This document shows, in pieces, positions 7,701 to 16,391 of a DNA stretch of 64,000 bases. The DNA is from Lysobacterales bacterium. Lineage in GTDB: Bacteria > Pseudomonadota > Gammaproteobacteria > Xanthomonadales > Marinicellaceae. Made by a program: the position numbers and the translations under genes. A model generated the notes under the pieces. The model ran no database searches. It had not been told where the DNA came from and saw only the letters and a list, made by a program, of their open reading frames with translations. The stretch's first letter is position 1. The number at the start of each line of letters is the position of its first letter. The stretch is from contig JALSLV010000016.1 of NCBI GenBank assembly GCA_026988115.1, positions 1 to 64,000 on the forward strand. The letters run 5' to 3'.

Positions 7701-10700
7701 TTTAGCGGTAATTGAGTCTAGCGTTCGTAAATGCACGCCTCTGCTGCTGAATTCATAGAGCAGCGTTCCATCGCGTGATGGAATTAGTATATTATTGTTA
7801 TTGTTGCCTTTAACAACCTGATTAAAATGAGCTTGATTAGATTGTGTTGCTTGTTTTATAGCACTATTTGAGCCATTTCCTGCGTAGGTATAAACGGTAT
7901 CTGTAGGTGTCACTCTTCTGACTCTATAATTTAAAGCATCTGCAATAATAAATCCTCGTTCATTTGAGTAAATAAAATCAGATACACTACTAAACTGTGC
8001 GTTTGCAAAAACCCCTCCATCACCAGAAAATCCATCAAAGGTATCATTGAGTATTTTTGACATACCAAATTTATAAGATTTTTTGAATATAGCATGCTCA
8101 TCAAAAAATGAATTATATTGAGAAATTAGATTACCGTCATCGTCAAGTTGTAATTTTCTGGGGTAATCAAAAGCACCTCCTCCGCCCAAACCCTTTTTAA
8201 AACCACTTGAGCAATCTGCACTGTCAAAATATTTGTAAATATAACCATCTGTAGTAATTTGACGGATACAAAAGTGACCAAAATCAGCAAGGTAAATGGA
8301 TCCATCATCATTTAATGTAAATCCAGTGGCAAAATCTATACCAGCTTGGGTAGCCAATATGCCACTTTCTATATTGGCAATGCCTCCATTTCCTGCAATT
8401 GTGGTAATGATTCCATTTAAATCTACTTTTCTAATTCTGCGGTAATCAGAAATATAAAGATTACCATGCTTATCAAAATCAATATGATTAATTTCATACA
8501 AAGTTGCCTGTGTAGCAGGGATATTATCAGCAAAGTTACCAATTTGATCAGAACCTGCAACGGTGGTAACAAGTCCACTTCGGCTTATTTTTCGAATTCT
8601 ATAAGAGCCATCTACCACATGCTGATGATCAAAATAGACATTGCCTGCATTATCAACAGCTAACGCATTGACATAGTCTATACAACTCTCTAACGCATTT
8701 TGACCTTCCAGCACTTCACATGTTGGCCATTGTGTATTGCCCGCAATGGTGAAAACTGTACCATTTTTCGTCACTTTTCTAATGAGAGTACTACGACCCA
8801 CCAAGCCATCATTGTAGTCTGCCGCAAAATATACATCACCATTTGGTCCAACTGCAACAGCAGAGACAGTACCAGCTTCTGCAGCAATAGCAGGTCCTGC
8901 ATGTCCATAAGTCGGAACACCAGAAGGAATTTCACCTAATGATGCATTGGTTGGAAATACTTTTCTTTTAAATCCATCTCCCTGGAACAATACCCCACTT
9001 TCAGGATCATAAACATGATGGTTATCAAGCCCCCAACCACCTAGCTTGAGTTGTTCTTGTTTAACCCCTTCAAGAGTTATCATTGGTGTGCCATTTATTA
9101 CCTTATTTTTTGTCGAGCCAACCAAGCTTAAACTTAAAAAGTTTCTACGATACAAATTAAAATATCCTTTTGATTGAGTATCTATTGTCAAGCTAGCTCT
9201 ATTACCATATAGCATTACACCTCTATTTTGCACTTGTGCAAAAAGCCTTTGTTGTACCATAGGTGATGCTATATACTTAGCAGGATAAACATAGTGTAGT
9301 TTATACTTAACTCTTGTTTTTTGAGCCTCTCGACCAAAACGATCCAATCCAAACCAAGGTATTTCATATGAGATATTTGTATCAATAGGAAAAAATACTT
9401 TTTTAATCCCAGAATTACCAATGCTATATTCCAATCGAATCCCAGCAAGTGAGGAAGGTACTGTATCGCCAGTAACTTGAATTGTCAATGTATCAACTAT
9501 ACTGTTTTGTAAAGCTGTTATTTCAAACTCTTCTGAACGGTATTTTAAATTTAATCCCGTCCCAATAATCGGCACACTTTCTTCAAGTGTGCGATTTTGT
9601 GCATTGATTGTGCATCCTTTTTTATCGCACTCGTCATCATCCTCATCGGTATTTTCCTTTTTCTTAGGATCCTTTTTCTTTGGTGGTTTTGGTGGCTTTG
9701 GAGGTTTGGGTGGATTTTGTACATCGTCAGGTGGACCATATGGCCAATTATGATCCCATGGAGTAAAATGTGTGATAGATACACGCCATAAAACTTTATC
9801 AACTGAATACATTTGTCCTAGTTTAATAAGTTCGTTGTTGTCAATACCTAACTCATCTAACAACACTTGTGTTGCCGCATTATCTATATCATCAGCGGTT
9901 ACATCAATGACTGCTTGACCATTAACAATATCAATTATCTTTATTACTATGCCATTATCTGAGGGTATCCAATAGGCTTTTTGCTTATCGTACCAGCCTG
10001 TAGGCACTGCAACACCTTGTGGAAAGCCGATAAAATCATCGAGATAAAAGATAACTGGCTGACTAAAATCAACACGAGTAGCATTGCTATCAAGTGCTTG
10101 GTCTACTGAAAGTTCCACCGCATAGGTGTAAGCAGAACCTGTGGGCAAATCGGCTGGCATTTTTTGTGGGCCATTTTCTCCCACGGTGTATTCGGTTGCT
10201 CTGACATCTAGTTGGTCTATGCTTTGTGTCGTACCATCAGGCATGGTCATGGTTGCGGTAATTCCTGCAGGAAATAACACTGTTGCTTGGCGTGTGCCAT
10301 CCATATCGGCAACAACATTGCCCTGAGCCACTTGATAAGGTTGGGTTGTGTTAGTTAAATCAATTGCAGTGACTTTATCATCCAGTTTTACGATAATCAA
10401 ATCATCAACATAGGCAAACTCTTGCCATGGAGTTTTGACATCACGTTGCACTGGTAAATAGCCACCTTTGTCAAAATTAACTGTTACTGTACCTCCGCCA
10501 TTGACTACCATAAAAAATATTCCATTATCACGGGTGTAGGTGTATCCGTATTCATCGTGGTTATTGATGGTTACTTTTATGCCTCTTATGGGGTTATTGT
10601 CTTCGTCCAATACTTTGCCTGTAACCACTGCCACTCGATAATCTTCGATGGTATTAACAGGCATTCCAACTTGTACGGGTGGATTATTTTGATAGAGAAA

Positions 10701-12350
10701 GCTGATTGTCTCGGGAAAAGGTGTGTATTCGGTTTTACTTAACGGTGGGGCAATATCGCTTGGATTGGGTGGTAGGGCTATGATTTCTAGGTTATAAGAT
10801 TGAGTATCTGTTGCACTTGTGCCATCATCGACTTGTACTTGAATAGGATAACTGCCTATTGTATCTGGTAACCAGGAAATCAACCCTGATGCACTAATTG
10901 TCATGCCAGTTGGTGGATTGATTAAGGCATAATTAATCGCATCGCCTTCATAATCTGATACGCTTAGTTGATAACTGTAACTAAAGTCTTTTTCACCTGA
11001 ACTAATTGGATAAGACTCAATAACGGGTGCTTGGTTGATGCCAACAACAATATCAAAACTCTGTGTTACTTGAGCTCCATAAGCATCGGTTACATTGACT
11101 GTCACTGCATAGGTGTTTGCCGTTAAGGCTGTCCATGTGATTAAACCATCGGCATCAATTGTCATTCCTGCTGGAGCAATGGTAAGAGCATAGGTCAAAC
11201 TGTGGTTTTCGGGGTCGCTTGCCACGACCTGATAACTATAGCTTCGATTTTCAGTGGCTTGTGTTTGCGCTATTGATGTAATGATGGGTTGTTGATTAAC
11301 AGATATTGTCATTAAGGCGCTATCAGGATTAGAGCCACAAATATTATCATCAACAACTAATTGTACAACATAATCACCTACAATATCTGGAGTAAATGTT
11401 GCCATCATCTGTGTTGGATTGGTAATTGTTGCACTGCTATTTGTTGGTGCTGAGAGTAAAGACCATTGGTAAGTTAAAACATCGAAATCTAAATCGAATG
11501 ATAACGAGCCATCTAATTGCATTTGCTGCCCAAGCACGCCCAGTTGGTCTTCTCCTATATTTGCAACGGGTTGAGAGTTGTTCATGCTTGGACTTGTACC
11601 ATTAACCTCAAAGCCATTAAGAAAAATTCGATCTAAAATGCACTGGATACCATTGGTGTTTTTATGAGTTGCATTTTTATTGTTGGGTGGCAACAAATTA
11701 TCAACAGAAATTATATTAACGAGTTGATTTCGAGAGGTTTTGCCATCACTGACATTTAGACGAACTAAATAACGCCCAACTTTATCTGTAATGATAAAGG
11801 CATTACTTTGGTTACCATCCGTTATATGTGCTTTTGATTGTGATGGTTTATTTAAGAGTTGCCAACTAAAGTCTAAGTTATCTCCATCAGGGTCATAGGC
11901 ATTATCTGCTGACAAATCGGTTACCTCGTCTCTGAGTGCCTTTTTATCGTAAATTTTAGGAATAATTGGTGAGGTTTCTTCGGTATTAACTTCAACTACT
12001 GAACTCGATTGATACTGACCATCACTGACCAATAATTCAATTTGATAACTACCTGCCACATCAATTGGCAAGAGTGGAGTTATCTTAGTATTATTATCTA
12101 ATTTTGCTTGGCTACCGGCTGGTTTGGAAAGTATTTGCCATTGATAACTCAGTCTATTTCCGTCAATATCTGTTGAATTGGATGCATTAAGTTTGACCAC
12201 GGTATTGGTGTGAGCGAATTGATTTTCACCTGCATTGGCTGTTGGTTTGTTTTTATTTATTGTTTGCGCCTTTATTGTGACAACAAAGGAGAATAACACG
12301 AATAAAAAAAGAATTGCGGTGCTGATGTTAGACAGGCTTTTAGTCCTCAT
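4743..12350 (-). CDS. Giant secreted Rhs/YD-repeat polymorphic toxin, teneurin-like layout
   Basis: 2535 residues from ATG 12350, chosen because a clear signal peptide follows (1-29, MRTKSLSN to KAQ) and AAAGGGA precedes it; the longer frame to 12539 would overlap truD. Domains: PKD-like 33-118 and 120-225; an IFLNGFE motif near 240; PKD-like 258-350; two cadherin/Ig-like 353-525; a carboxypeptidase-regulatory-like domain near 575-650; a Pro/Lys then Asp/Glu linker near 877-905; NHL repeats near 1150-1480; YD repeats to about 2300; Rhs core (YDVWGN, FGFRDYDATSARWRSKDP) ending at DMLGL. The last 128 residues are the variable tip. A His-Gly (about 2448) and an ESCETG cysteine (about 2492) suggest a caspase-like (clan CD) peptidase. 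Secretion route past the periplasm is not evident. Confidence 0.85.
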   Translation of the reverse strand: MRTKSLSNISTAILFLFVLFSFVVTIKAQTINKNKPTANAGENQFAHTNTVVKLNASNSTDIDGNRLSYQWQILSKPAGSQAKLDNNTKITPLLPIDVAGSYQIELLVSDGQYQSSSVVEVNTEETSPIIPKIYDKKALRDEVTDLSADNAYDPDGDNLDFSWQLLNKPSQSKAHITDGNQSNAFIITDKVGRYLVRLNVSDGKTSRNQLVNIISVDNLLPPNNKNATHKNTNGIQCILDRIFLNGFEVNGTSPSMNNSQPVANIGEDQLGVLGQQMQLDGSLSFDLDFDVLTYQWSLLSAPTNSSATITNPTQMMATFTPDIVGDYVVQLVVDDNICGSNPDSALMTISVNQQPIITSIAQTQATENRSYSYQVVASDPENHSLTYALTIAPAGMTIDADGLITWTALTANTYAVTVNVTDAYGAQVTQSFDIVVGINQAPVIESYPISSGEKDFSYSYQLSVSDYEGDAINYALINPPTGMTISASGLISWLPDTIGSYPIQVQVDDGTSATDTQSYNLEIIALPPNPSDIAPPLSKTEYTPFPETISFLYQNNPPVQVGMPVNTIEDYRVAVVTGKVLDEDNNPIRGIKVTINNHDEYGYTYTRDNGIFFMVVNGGGTVTVNFDKGGYLPVQRDVKTPWQEFAYVDDLIIVKLDDKVTAIDLTNTTQPYQVAQGNVVADMDGTRQATVLFPAGITATMTMPDGTTQSIDQLDVRATEYTVGENGPQKMPADLPTGSAYTYAVELSVDQALDSNATRVDFSQPVIFYLDDFIGFPQGVAVPTGWYDKQKAYWIPSDNGIVIKIIDIVNGQAVIDVTADDIDNAATQVLLDELGIDNNELIKLGQMYSVDKVLWRVSITHFTPWDHNWPYGPPDDVQNPPKPPKPPKPPKKKDPKKKENTDEDDDECDKKGCTINAQNRTLEESVPIIGTGLNLKYRSEEFEITALQNSIVDTLTIQVTGDTVPSSLAGIRLEYSIGNSGIKKVFFPIDTNISYEIPWFGLDRFGREAQKTRVKYKLHYVYPAKYIASPMVQQRLFAQVQNRGVMLYGNRASLTIDTQSKGYFNLYRRNFLSLSLVGSTKNKVINGTPMITLEGVKQEQLKLGGWGLDNHHVYDPESGVLFQGDGFKRKVFPTNASLGEIPSGVPTYGHAGPAIAAEAGTVSAVAVGPNGDVYFAADYNDGLVGRSTLIRKVTKNGTVFTIAGNTQWPTCEVLEGQNALESCIDYVNALAVDNAGNVYFDHQHVVDGSYRIRKISRSGLVTTVAGSDQIGNFADNIPATQATLYEINHIDFDKHGNLYISDYRRIRKVDLNGIITTIAGNGGIANIESGILATQAGIDFATGFTLNDDGSIYLADFGHFCIRQITTDGYIYKYFDSADCSSGFKKGLGGGGAFDYPRKLQLDDDGNLISQYNSFFDEHAIFKKSYKFGMSKILNDTFDGFSGDGGVFANAQFSSVSDFIYSNERGFIIADALNYRVRRVTPTDTVYTYAGNGSNSAIKQATQSNQAHFNQVVKGNNNNNILIPSRDGTLLYEFSSRGVHLRTLDSITAKPYVEFAYNSNGILVSITDANGKVTTITRDASKKAIAFVSEYGKTTTLDYFTDNRLKTVTDPNNNHWDFEYTQGLLTAFTDRNQNRYQYSYNGFGQLLSDLNPIGGGWQLSTTPGPLPDTTQETMTSGEGRVSSFYRNKRYYDKIYIETAPDGTSQTRVITPRSKSITTADGTIINSQTGSTYRLGANVRFTTYSSTTTPTGLTQTVQSSLAETVVTAGTVAPVDTSVRTTTINGQDWVSEFDQSLSSIPGTNGGYQSTTPEGRTNTTILNTDLDVQQVQTTGFLPTEINYDANRRVQNISIGTGVDKRETILTYYNSGSMNGELHTITNAIGQTASFEYDNNGRITKQIMPDLREIIYTYDANGNLKSLTPPGRPVHNFDYNGMDQETQYTPPDLLAIPVEQTQYTYNLDKQITQITRPDGQLITLNYNATTGKLASKITPTGTYNYGYDATTGKLNHITSPAGITLDYTFDGFLPLSTTWSGNQTGSVARTYDNLFRVTSRTVNGTDTINYGYDNDNLLTTAGAMTISREVQKGGIINGTTLGNVTTGNTFSDFAELATFNAQYSGADIYDVAYTRDKIGRITTKTETLNGTTTVYDYAYDLAGRLIEEKTDGTITGTWTYDLNGNRTHVNGVQVATYDDQDRLLTYDGNSYTYTDNGELLTKTNGTDVTTYDYDVLGNLLSVTKPDGTLIEYLTDPRGRRVGKKVNGVITKGWLYKDKLNPIAELDANGAITTRFIYGDRGNIPSYMLKNGTTYRIITNQLGSPIKIIDTITGAIAQELSYDVWGNVLTDSNPDFQPFGFAGGIYDGDTGLTRFGFRDYDATSARWRSKDPIKFGGGDTNLFGYVFSDPVNIIDMLGLKADIILLDKYANKDDKRLVELATDYVTSGPNEITVVVHGTKEEFVVTNKYGEQITLSPKELAKIIKDYKEYTKDKTIILESCETGSEGGPAEDLHDILGNPVYAPKERVIPGTKRKKNVWRLIND

Positions 12351-12379
12351 AATTTTCCCTTTAAAGTAAGATTGTGAAA

Positions 12380-12420
12380 ATATTACCACAGAAAATACAA
12401 ACAAACAAACAAACAAACAA
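12380..12420 (-). promoter_or_regulatory. rhs promoter region with six-unit tetranucleotide repeat
   Basis: On the coding strand, six TTGT units (12397-12420) lie about 47-70 bp upstream of the rhs start codon. A -10-like TAATAT is at 12385-12380. A 17-bp spacer would put the -35 inside the repeat (TTGTTT). Tetranucleotide tracts of this kind slip during replication and are a known basis of phase variation when placed in promoters. The promoter elements are my reading of the sequence and are not strong. Confidence 0.5.
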
Positions 12421-12569
12421 ATTTGGATTTGAATGTCAAATTTTAGTTCAGCTTTAACACTATTTATTTTGTTTATCCATCTTATAAAACCAGAGATGTA
12501 CCAGATTATATAACCGCAGTATTTAACAATTTCTTGCAATTAACAGGGCATTATACCGATAATATCAGC

Positions 12570-13610
12570 ATGACTTTAGATTTCAATACTTTGTTTCCAA
12601 CACGAAACACCATAACTGCCAGTGGTACAATTCGCACTAAGCCTGAAGACTTTCGAGTAACTGAGCTCAATGACATTGAGCTATCTGGCGAAGGCGAACA
12701 CCTATGGTTGACTATTCAAAAAACTAGCAACAACAGCATTTGGGTTGCCAAACAATTGGCCAATGTTTGTCAAGTACCGCAAAAGAAAGTGGCATTTGCT
12801 GGGCAAAAAGACCGTCATGCCATTACTCAACAGTGGTTTAGCATTCAATTGCCCAAAATTACGGATACAGACAAAATTCAATCGGCATTAGGTCACGGCA
12901 TACAAATCATTAAATCTGGCAAACACAGCCGAAAAATTAAAATTGGTCAATTAGATGCCAATGCTTTTGAAATAGTTATTAGAGACATTTCTGGTGACAA
13001 GCAACAAATTGAAAAAAACATAACCAATATTAAAGCCAACGGTGTACCCAATTATTTTGGTGCGCAACGTTTTGGGCATGACATGGGCAATATTAGCAAA
13101 TGCCAAGACTGGTTTGCAGGCAATTACAAGGTTAAATCCAGAAACCTCAAAAGCTTGCTTATTTCAACCGCTCGCAGTCACATTTTTAATCTCATCGTTG
13201 CCAAACGGATTGAACAAAATATATGGGATAAATGCATTGACGGCGATGTTTTGCAACTGAACAAATCCCATTCGTGGTTTCCCTCATGCGATGCAAGCTC
13301 AGATGAAATAGTCAAACGCCTAACAGAATTTGACATTCATTTGACCGCTGCTATGTGGGGCGATGATGCCGTGCAAAGCCAAGGGCAATGCGCACAATTA
13401 GAAAATTCAATTGCAAAAATCTTTCCAGTCTATCAAAAAGGCTTTGAAAAATTCAGACTCAAACAAGACCGTCGAGCCATGCGCGTATGCCCAATGGATT
13501 TTGATTTTTGTTGGCAATCAGATAACACACTAAAACTTAATTTCAAACTATTACCTGGAGCTTATGCAACAGGAATTATGCGAGAGATTCTTGATATTAA
13601 GAACGTTTAA
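12570..13610 (+). CDS. truD: tRNA pseudouridine(13) synthase TruD
   Basis: 346 residues from ATG 12570, preferred over an upstream TTG at 12534 because length and N-terminus then match TruD (about 349 residues). TruD isomerises U13 in tRNA-Glu. Diagnostic segments are TKPEDFRVTE, GEHLWLTIQK, the catalytic FAGQKDRHA with its aspartate, GVPNYFGAQRFG and the C-terminal PGAYATGIMREIL. It is transcribed divergently from rhs and stands alone: in E. coli truD sits with ispDF and surE, none of which is here. No strong ribosome binding site is visible. Confidence 0.93.
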   Translation: MTLDFNTLFPTRNTITASGTIRTKPEDFRVTELNDIELSGEGEHLWLTIQKTSNNSIWVAKQLANVCQVPQKKVAFAGQKDRHAITQQWFSIQLPKITDTDKIQSALGHGIQIIKSGKHSRKIKIGQLDANAFEIVIRDISGDKQQIEKNITNIKANGVPNYFGAQRFGHDMGNISKCQDWFAGNYKVKSRNLKSLLISTARSHIFNLIVAKRIEQNIWDKCIDGDVLQLNKSHSWFPSCDASSDEIVKRLTEFDIHLTAAMWGDDAVQSQGQCAQLENSIAKIFPVYQKGFEKFRLKQDRRAMRVCPMDFDFCWQSDNTLKLNFKLLPGAYATGIMREILDIKNV

Positions 13611-13664
13611 AAATAATTCACAACCTCTCATAAATTTCAAGTTTTTCACTTGCCACTGCTTAGA

Positions 13665-14294
13665 TTAAAATTGATAAGACATTGCTAGCTCTAATAAACT
13701 TATATCTTTATTGCCTGTAGATGAATAACGGTAATTAAAAATTATATTCATATTGCGGTGTATATTGTAAGAAGCAGATAATTCAGCACCAATACTGTAA
13801 TCGGTTTCTGAAAAAATATTTATGCTCCTATTGTTCTGCGTGACATCAAAAAATTCAACGTTTGAACGTGTTACAGAAAGATTTGGCCCAAGTGCTATCA
13901 ACCACTGCTTTTTATCAAGAATCGTATAATTTATTGCGAGGGTATTTTCGTGCATTCTTTCCTTAAACTGATATTCTGTAACAACTGGAAGTGATATACC
14001 TCCTTGATTAAAGATGTCAGAATCAGGCGACACTCCCTTACTTTTAATTTCACCATAATAACTGTAACGATAACTTAGGCTAAATTTATCGGCTATAGTT
14101 TTAGAAACGAGAAAAAATGGAACACTTAAGCCATTGGTCACTTGAGTATTAGTATTTCGTGTAGAATTAGCCTTATAGGCATTAACTCCTGAAATATCAG
14201 CATAAGCAATACCAATACCAAATTTTAATTTTTTAGCTAAGAGTTCTGGTGCGACTACTAGTAAAAGTAAAAGAATTAGTGTGATTTTTTTCAT
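13665..14294 (-). CDS. Small outer-membrane beta-barrel protein
   Basis: 209 residues. Residues 1-20 are a signal peptide (MKKITLILLLLLVVAPELLA). The rest alternates polar and hydrophobic residues in the strand pattern of an eight-stranded barrel and ends in LAMSYQF, a C-terminal aromatic suited to BAM recognition. It resembles the OmpW/OmpA-barrel class without a match I can name. AGGAAG precedes the start. It lies just downstream of rstB but has its own promoter with an RstA-box-like site at 14371-14384, so it is a likely member of the RstA regulon rather than part of the rstAB message. Confidence 0.75.
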   Translation of the reverse strand: MKKITLILLLLLVVAPELLAKKLKFGIGIAYADISGVNAYKANSTRNTNTQVTNGLSVPFFLVSKTIADKFSLSYRYSYYGEIKSKGVSPDSDIFNQGGISLPVVTEYQFKERMHENTLAINYTILDKKQWLIALGPNLSVTRSNVEFFDVTQNNRSINIFSETDYSIGAELSASYNIHRNMNIIFNYRYSSTGNKDISLLELAMSYQF

Positions 14295-14350
14295 CTGACT
14301 TCCTAAATAGTTAATGTCATTTAATTATAATTAAGAACATCATTTGATGT

Positions 14351-14384
14351 GTTATAAACTTGTTTTAAAATGTTTCAAAATGTA
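14351..14384 (-). promoter_or_regulatory. Promoter of the barrel gene with overlapping RstA-box-like site
   Basis: On the minus strand 14384-14371 reads TACATTTTGAAACA. It matches the E. coli RstA box TACATNTNGTTACA at 10 of 12 defined positions. TTGAAA inside it (14378-14373) would be the -35, with a 16-bp spacer to TATAAC (14356-14351) as the -10. The overlap suggests RstA contacts RNA polymerase here directly. Confidence 0.5.
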
Positions 14385-14388
14385 ACGT

Positions 14389-15693
14389 TTAATTCAATGG
14401 AATCTCTATCGAAAAGCAAGCACCATGAGGATTTAAATTTTTCACACGAACATCACCATCATGTTTTTTTATTATGTTATGTGCAATTGCAAGGCCTAAT
14501 CCATAACCACTCTTACGGTTGATTGAATCTACCTTTACAAACGGTTCAAAAATTCTATTTATAATTTTGCTATCTATTCCTGGCCCATCATCGATTATTT
14601 TGATTACAAGATTTTCCTTAATAATAAGGACTTCAACCTTGCATTGATTTTTACAAAAACTAATGGAGTTTCTTAAAATATTTGATAACGCACGAAACAA
14701 CAGGCGCTCACCAACATAGACCATAGTTTGAAGGTTAATATCTGCATCAATTTTCTTTATTATTTCTATCTTATCTTCGTCAATACCTGCAATTAAATCA
14801 TCAATTAATTCTAAAATCATGATTTCTTTTTTTTCAACTTTCTTAATTTGATTGGCTTGTGCATATAAGAGCATTTCATCAATGAGTTTCTCAAGCTCTA
14901 TCACATCACCGCGCATTCCATTGATATTGTTAATTAACTCTTTATTCTTAGACTGTGTTTCCAACTCTTCAAATGCAAATTTCAATCGAGCCAATGGCGT
15001 ACGCAATTCGTGTGACACACCATTGGTTAAATCTCTCTGACGATGGATTAATGTTTCAATTTCTTCTGTCATGGTATCAAAAGCATCAGCAATGGGATAC
15101 AAAGTGGAACTTTTTGTCATTGACAGTCGTGTTGAAAAATCTCCCTCTCCTATTTTTTGTGCTGCATTTTTCAATTTCAATAATTGCTTTGCAAAAGGTC
15201 TGGAAAGTAAATAAATGACTAAAATTAATATTGAATAAAATAACAGCGGAATCCATCTTCTTATTTTAGTTATCGGATAGTCTAGAATTTCAACCTCTAA
15301 AACTAGGGAACTATTATCAATCATTTTATACAAAGACAGCCCATCGTTTTTTCCATATAAACTAACTAATTTTCCTTTTGATAAATCAACAAGAATATTT
15401 TTATCACCTGCAAGTTCTGTCATTTCAAACAAAGATATGGATAACTTTGATGCCGAATTAATGTAAGATATTTCTTTTTGCCATTGAATTTGTGGGACAC
15501 GTTGCAACCTTTCGTTAACTACGTTAATTAAAGGTTTATTGGATTCAATCATGTCATTATAGTATTCTTCTAATTCAGATTGGTTGACTAAATAATCTAG
15601 TGTTGACCCAACAATAATAATACTGACAACGAGAATAATTGAAACTTTATAAAATAAAGTGTTCGACAATTGATTTGATCGCTCCTGTTTCAT
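14389..15693 (-). CDS. rstB: Sensor histidine kinase, RstB type
   Basis: 434 residues. Membrane helix at about 15-34, a periplasmic sensor region of about 110 residues, a second helix near 147-164, HAMP to about 215, then the HisKA domain with GVSHELRTPLARLK (phospho-acceptor His about 229). The HATPase follows, with N box NILRNSISFC, G1 DDGPGID and G2 GYGLGLAIAH. It phosphorylates the RstA encoded immediately upstream; the start codon abuts the rstA stop. The short periplasmic part and the partner identify it as RstB. The signal is unknown; in enterobacteria RstB is linked to PhoPQ and acid or metal stress. Confidence 0.85.
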   Translation of the reverse strand: MKQERSNQLSNTLFYKVSIILVVSIIIVGSTLDYLVNQSELEEYYNDMIESNKPLINVVNERLQRVPQIQWQKEISYINSASKLSISLFEMTELAGDKNILVDLSKGKLVSLYGKNDGLSLYKMIDNSSLVLEVEILDYPITKIRRWIPLLFYSILILVIYLLSRPFAKQLLKLKNAAQKIGEGDFSTRLSMTKSSTLYPIADAFDTMTEEIETLIHRQRDLTNGVSHELRTPLARLKFAFEELETQSKNKELINNINGMRGDVIELEKLIDEMLLYAQANQIKKVEKKEIMILELIDDLIAGIDEDKIEIIKKIDADINLQTMVYVGERLLFRALSNILRNSISFCKNQCKVEVLIIKENLVIKIIDDGPGIDSKIINRIFEPFVKVDSINRKSGYGLGLAIAHNIIKKHDGDVRVKNLNPHGACFSIEIPLN

Positions 15694-16391
15694 TACTCAT
15701 CCCATGCGGTTGGAACAAACAGGTAACCTTTGCCCCATATTGTTTTAATTCCTTTAGGTTCAGTCGCATTGTCTTTAAGCTTTTTCCTTAGTCGTGAGAT
15801 TTTGATGTCAATTAATCGATCTACTCCATCATAATCAAAACCACGTAACATTTGGTATAAAACATCGCGAGACAGGGTTGTTCCTGCATTTTTGGCAAAT
15901 AAGTACAGTAAGTCAAACTCTTTGGAAGTAAGGTTTATAGGATGATTTTTTAAAACTACTGTTCGTGAAACTTTGTCAATCTCTAAAAGTCCGAATTTAT
16001 AACTATTTGACTTTCGATTATTTGTTAATTCTCTATCTCGATTAAGCAATGCTTTAATTCGTGCTAACAATACACGTGGTTCAACAGGTTTTTTAACAAA
16101 ATCATCTGCTCCCATTTCAAAACCATCAATTTGATCAAGGTCACTTGCTGACGCTGTTAAAATTAAAATTCTCCCCTGATAAAATTTCCTTAATCGACTG
16201 CAAACCGAAATTCCATCAACATCTGGTAAGTTTAAATCTAGAATAATGATGTCGGGTGTATTATTTTGGCAATATTTTATGGCATCATTGCCAAATTCAA
16301 ATAAATGAATAATAAAACCAGAGCGTTCAAAAAAAGCACCTATTAACTCAGCCAAACGTTTATCGTCTTCAACAATAACCAATTGATTCAT
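15693..16391 (-). CDS. rstA: Response regulator RstA (OmpR/PhoB family)
   Basis: 232 residues. The receiver domain has the acidic pair EDD (8-10), phospho-acceptor Asp near 52 (ILDLNLPDVDG) and the conserved lysine in VKKPVEP. The winged-helix DNA-binding domain covers about 130-232. The C-terminus, RGFDYDGVDRLIDIKISRLR then KGYLFVPTAWDE, is close to E. coli RstA (RGVSYDGLDRSVDVAISRLR, KGYLFAPHAWE), which supports the specific name. It overlaps the DUF3019 gene by 4 nt. Sites resembling the RstA box lie upstream of mipA and the barrel gene, suggesting autoregulation. Confidence 0.92.
   Translation of the reverse strand: MNQLVIVEDDKRLAELIGAFFERSGFIIHLFEFGNDAIKYCQNNTPDIIILDLNLPDVDGISVCSRLRKFYQGRILILTASASDLDQIDGFEMGADDFVKKPVEPRVLLARIKALLNRDRELTNNRKSNSYKFGLLEIDKVSRTVVLKNHPINLTSKEFDLLYLFAKNAGTTLSRDVLYQMLRGFDYDGVDRLIDIKISRLRKKLKDNATEPKGIKTIWGKGYLFVPTAWDE

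Noticed and set aside
12351-12539. N-terminal extension of the Rhs reading frame to 12539
   Set aside because: The extra 63 residues would overlap the truD start region and run through the TTGT repeat. A clear signal peptide and ribosome site begin at 12350.
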